Assembly (NCBI GenBank): GCA_030042795.1
Contig: JASHYZ010000236.1
Coordinates: forward strand, 1 to 6,263
DNA length: 6,263 bases
Origin: Terriglobia bacterium
GTDB taxonomy: Bacteria > Acidobacteriota > Terriglobia > UBA7540
Direction of reading: 5' to 3'
The position numbers were made by a program, and so were the translations under genes. The notes under the pieces were generated by a model. It was not told the origin of the DNA and did not search any database. It saw only the letters and a program-made list of their open reading frames with translations. Positions 5,482-6,263 of this stretch are shown piece after piece. Numbering within the stretch: position 1 is the stretch's first letter; every line of letters starts with the position of its first letter.

Positions 5482-6263
5482 GTGGAAATCACACGGCGAC
5501 ATTTTTTGATGTCGGTCGCAGCGCTTACTGGAGGCTTCGGCGCCCGAGCCACCGCTGCATCCGTCCAATCCCCGCTTTCCCGTTTCGAATTCAGCGAACC
5601 CCACATGGGCACGATGATGAAGATTGTGCTTTACAGTTCCGATCAAACCGTTGCCACCACCGCCAGCCGCGCGGCCTTCGACCGCATCGCCGCGCTGGAT
5701 CATATCATGAGCGATTACCGATCCGACAGCGAACTCATGCAACTTTGCGACGGTGCCGGCGGCCCGGCCGTAAAGATCAGCGAAGATCTCTGGAGAGTGA
5801 TGGCCGCCGCCCAGGACCTCTCCGCAAAGTCGGACGGGGCCTTCGACATTACCGTGGGCCCCGTGGTTCAATTATGGCGGCGTGCGCGGCGCCGCCACGA
5901 ATTGCCCGAGTCCGAGCGCCTGGCCGCCGCACTTGCACTCGTCGGATACCAGAACGTGATCCTCGATGCAAAAAGGCGCACCGTCCGATTGCTGAAACCC
6001 GGAATGCGGCTCGATCTCGGCGGCATCGCGAAGGGCGACGCTGCTGATCAAACGCTTCTCGTGCTGCGGCGCAACCGCATCCCGATGGCGCTGGTCGCAG
6101 CCGCCGGCGATGCGCCTCCGGACCGGCCAGACTGGCGCATCGGTATTGAGGCTTTCGAGTCTCCCGCCAGCGCTCCTTCGGAGTTTGTTGGCATCCACAA
6201 CAGCGCTGTCTCAACCTCGGGGGACTCCGAGCAGCACCTGGAAATCGGCGGCGTTCGCTATTC
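5482..6263 (+). CDS. apbE: ApbE-like FAD:protein FMN transferase, Tat-exported (C-terminus beyond window)
   Basis: The frame is open for 260 codons and leaves the right edge; the family is usually about 300-350 aa, so the last quarter is missing. Residues 5-20 (RRHFLMSVAALTGGFG) form a short twin-arginine-type signal, suggesting periplasmic action. The ApbE domain follows: M-G-T-M-M-K-I at 42-48, SDYRSDSEL at 77-85, DGAFDITVGPVV at 118-129, LDLGGIAKGDAAD at 177-189, WRIGIE near 218-223, and SAVSTSGDSEQ shortly before the edge. ApbE enzymes split FAD, with Mg2+, and attach FMN to a Thr/Ser of exported redox proteins. Where I expect the family A-G-G-D-I motif the protein reads AAAGDAPP (206-213), as if about five residues were missing. 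No target flavoprotein is in the window. GTG 5482 is chosen for its AAAGG and a normal Tat n-region; ATG 5407 would add 25 residues. Confidence 0.85.
   Translation, partial: MEITRRHFLMSVAALTGGFGARATAASVQSPLSRFEFSEPHMGTMMKIVLYSSDQTVATTASRAAFDRIAALDHIMSDYRSDSELMQLCDGAGGPAVKISEDLWRVMAAAQDLSAKSDGAFDITVGPVVQLWRRARRRHELPESERLAAALALVGYQNVILDAKRRTVRLLKPGMRLDLGGIAKGDAADQTLLVLRRNRIPMALVAAAGDAPPDRPDWRIGIEAFESPASAPSEFVGIHNSAVSTSGDSEQHLEIGGVRY

Noticed and set aside
5419..5871. Minus-strand open frame (150 codons) opposite ApbE, Gly/His-rich
   Set aside because: The plus strand carries the ApbE motifs and Tat signal in one continuous frame; the composition is typical of antisense shadow.

Overview
The window looks like chromosomal DNA from a GC-rich diderm (Gram-negative) bacterium. 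The best guess is Acidobacteriota, at moderate confidence. The reasons are the N-terminus of an LptD-type outer-membrane protein, an RDD membrane protein headed by a short CPxC zinc ribbon, a Tat-exported Gfo/Idh/MocA oxidoreductase next to a SUMF1-fold protein and a Tat-type ApbE, frequent GTG starts, and palindromic intergenic repeats of a kind I recall from such genomes. No phage, plasmid, CRISPR, rRNA or tRNA genes were seen.

Layout: (1) 1-499, minus strand: 5' part of an lptD-like gene running off the left edge. (2) 500-602: divergent spacer with a plausible sigma70-type promoter for the plus-strand gene. (3) 603-1637, plus: zinc-ribbon/RDD membrane protein. (4) 1811-2551, plus: DUF2461/TIGR02453 family protein with a strong ribosome binding site. 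(5) 2591-3883, minus: Tat-exported Gfo/Idh/MocA oxidoreductase, convergent with the DUF2461 gene. (6) 3884-4169: spacer with a 150-bp nested inverted-repeat element. (7) 4170-5270, minus: exported SUMF1/formylglycine-generating-enzyme-fold protein that lacks one of the two catalytic cysteines. (8) 5271-5481: divergent spacer with a second, strongly palindromic copy of the same repeat family. (9) 5482-6263, plus: ApbE-like FAD:protein FMN transferase with a Tat signal, cut by the right edge.

The left half concerns the envelope (LPS transport, RDD membrane protein) plus an uncharacterised conserved protein. The right half holds three genes whose products all carry export signals (Tat, Sec, Tat) and which are plausibly periplasmic. 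They are not one operon: ApbE is divergent from the other two, and a repeat element separates the SUMF1 and oxidoreductase genes. A shared role is only a guess. The two most noteworthy signals are the two related palindromic repeats, one nested in a MITE-like frame, and the apparent loss of key motifs in the SUMF1 and ApbE proteins. I saw no convincing wholly new multi-gene system.
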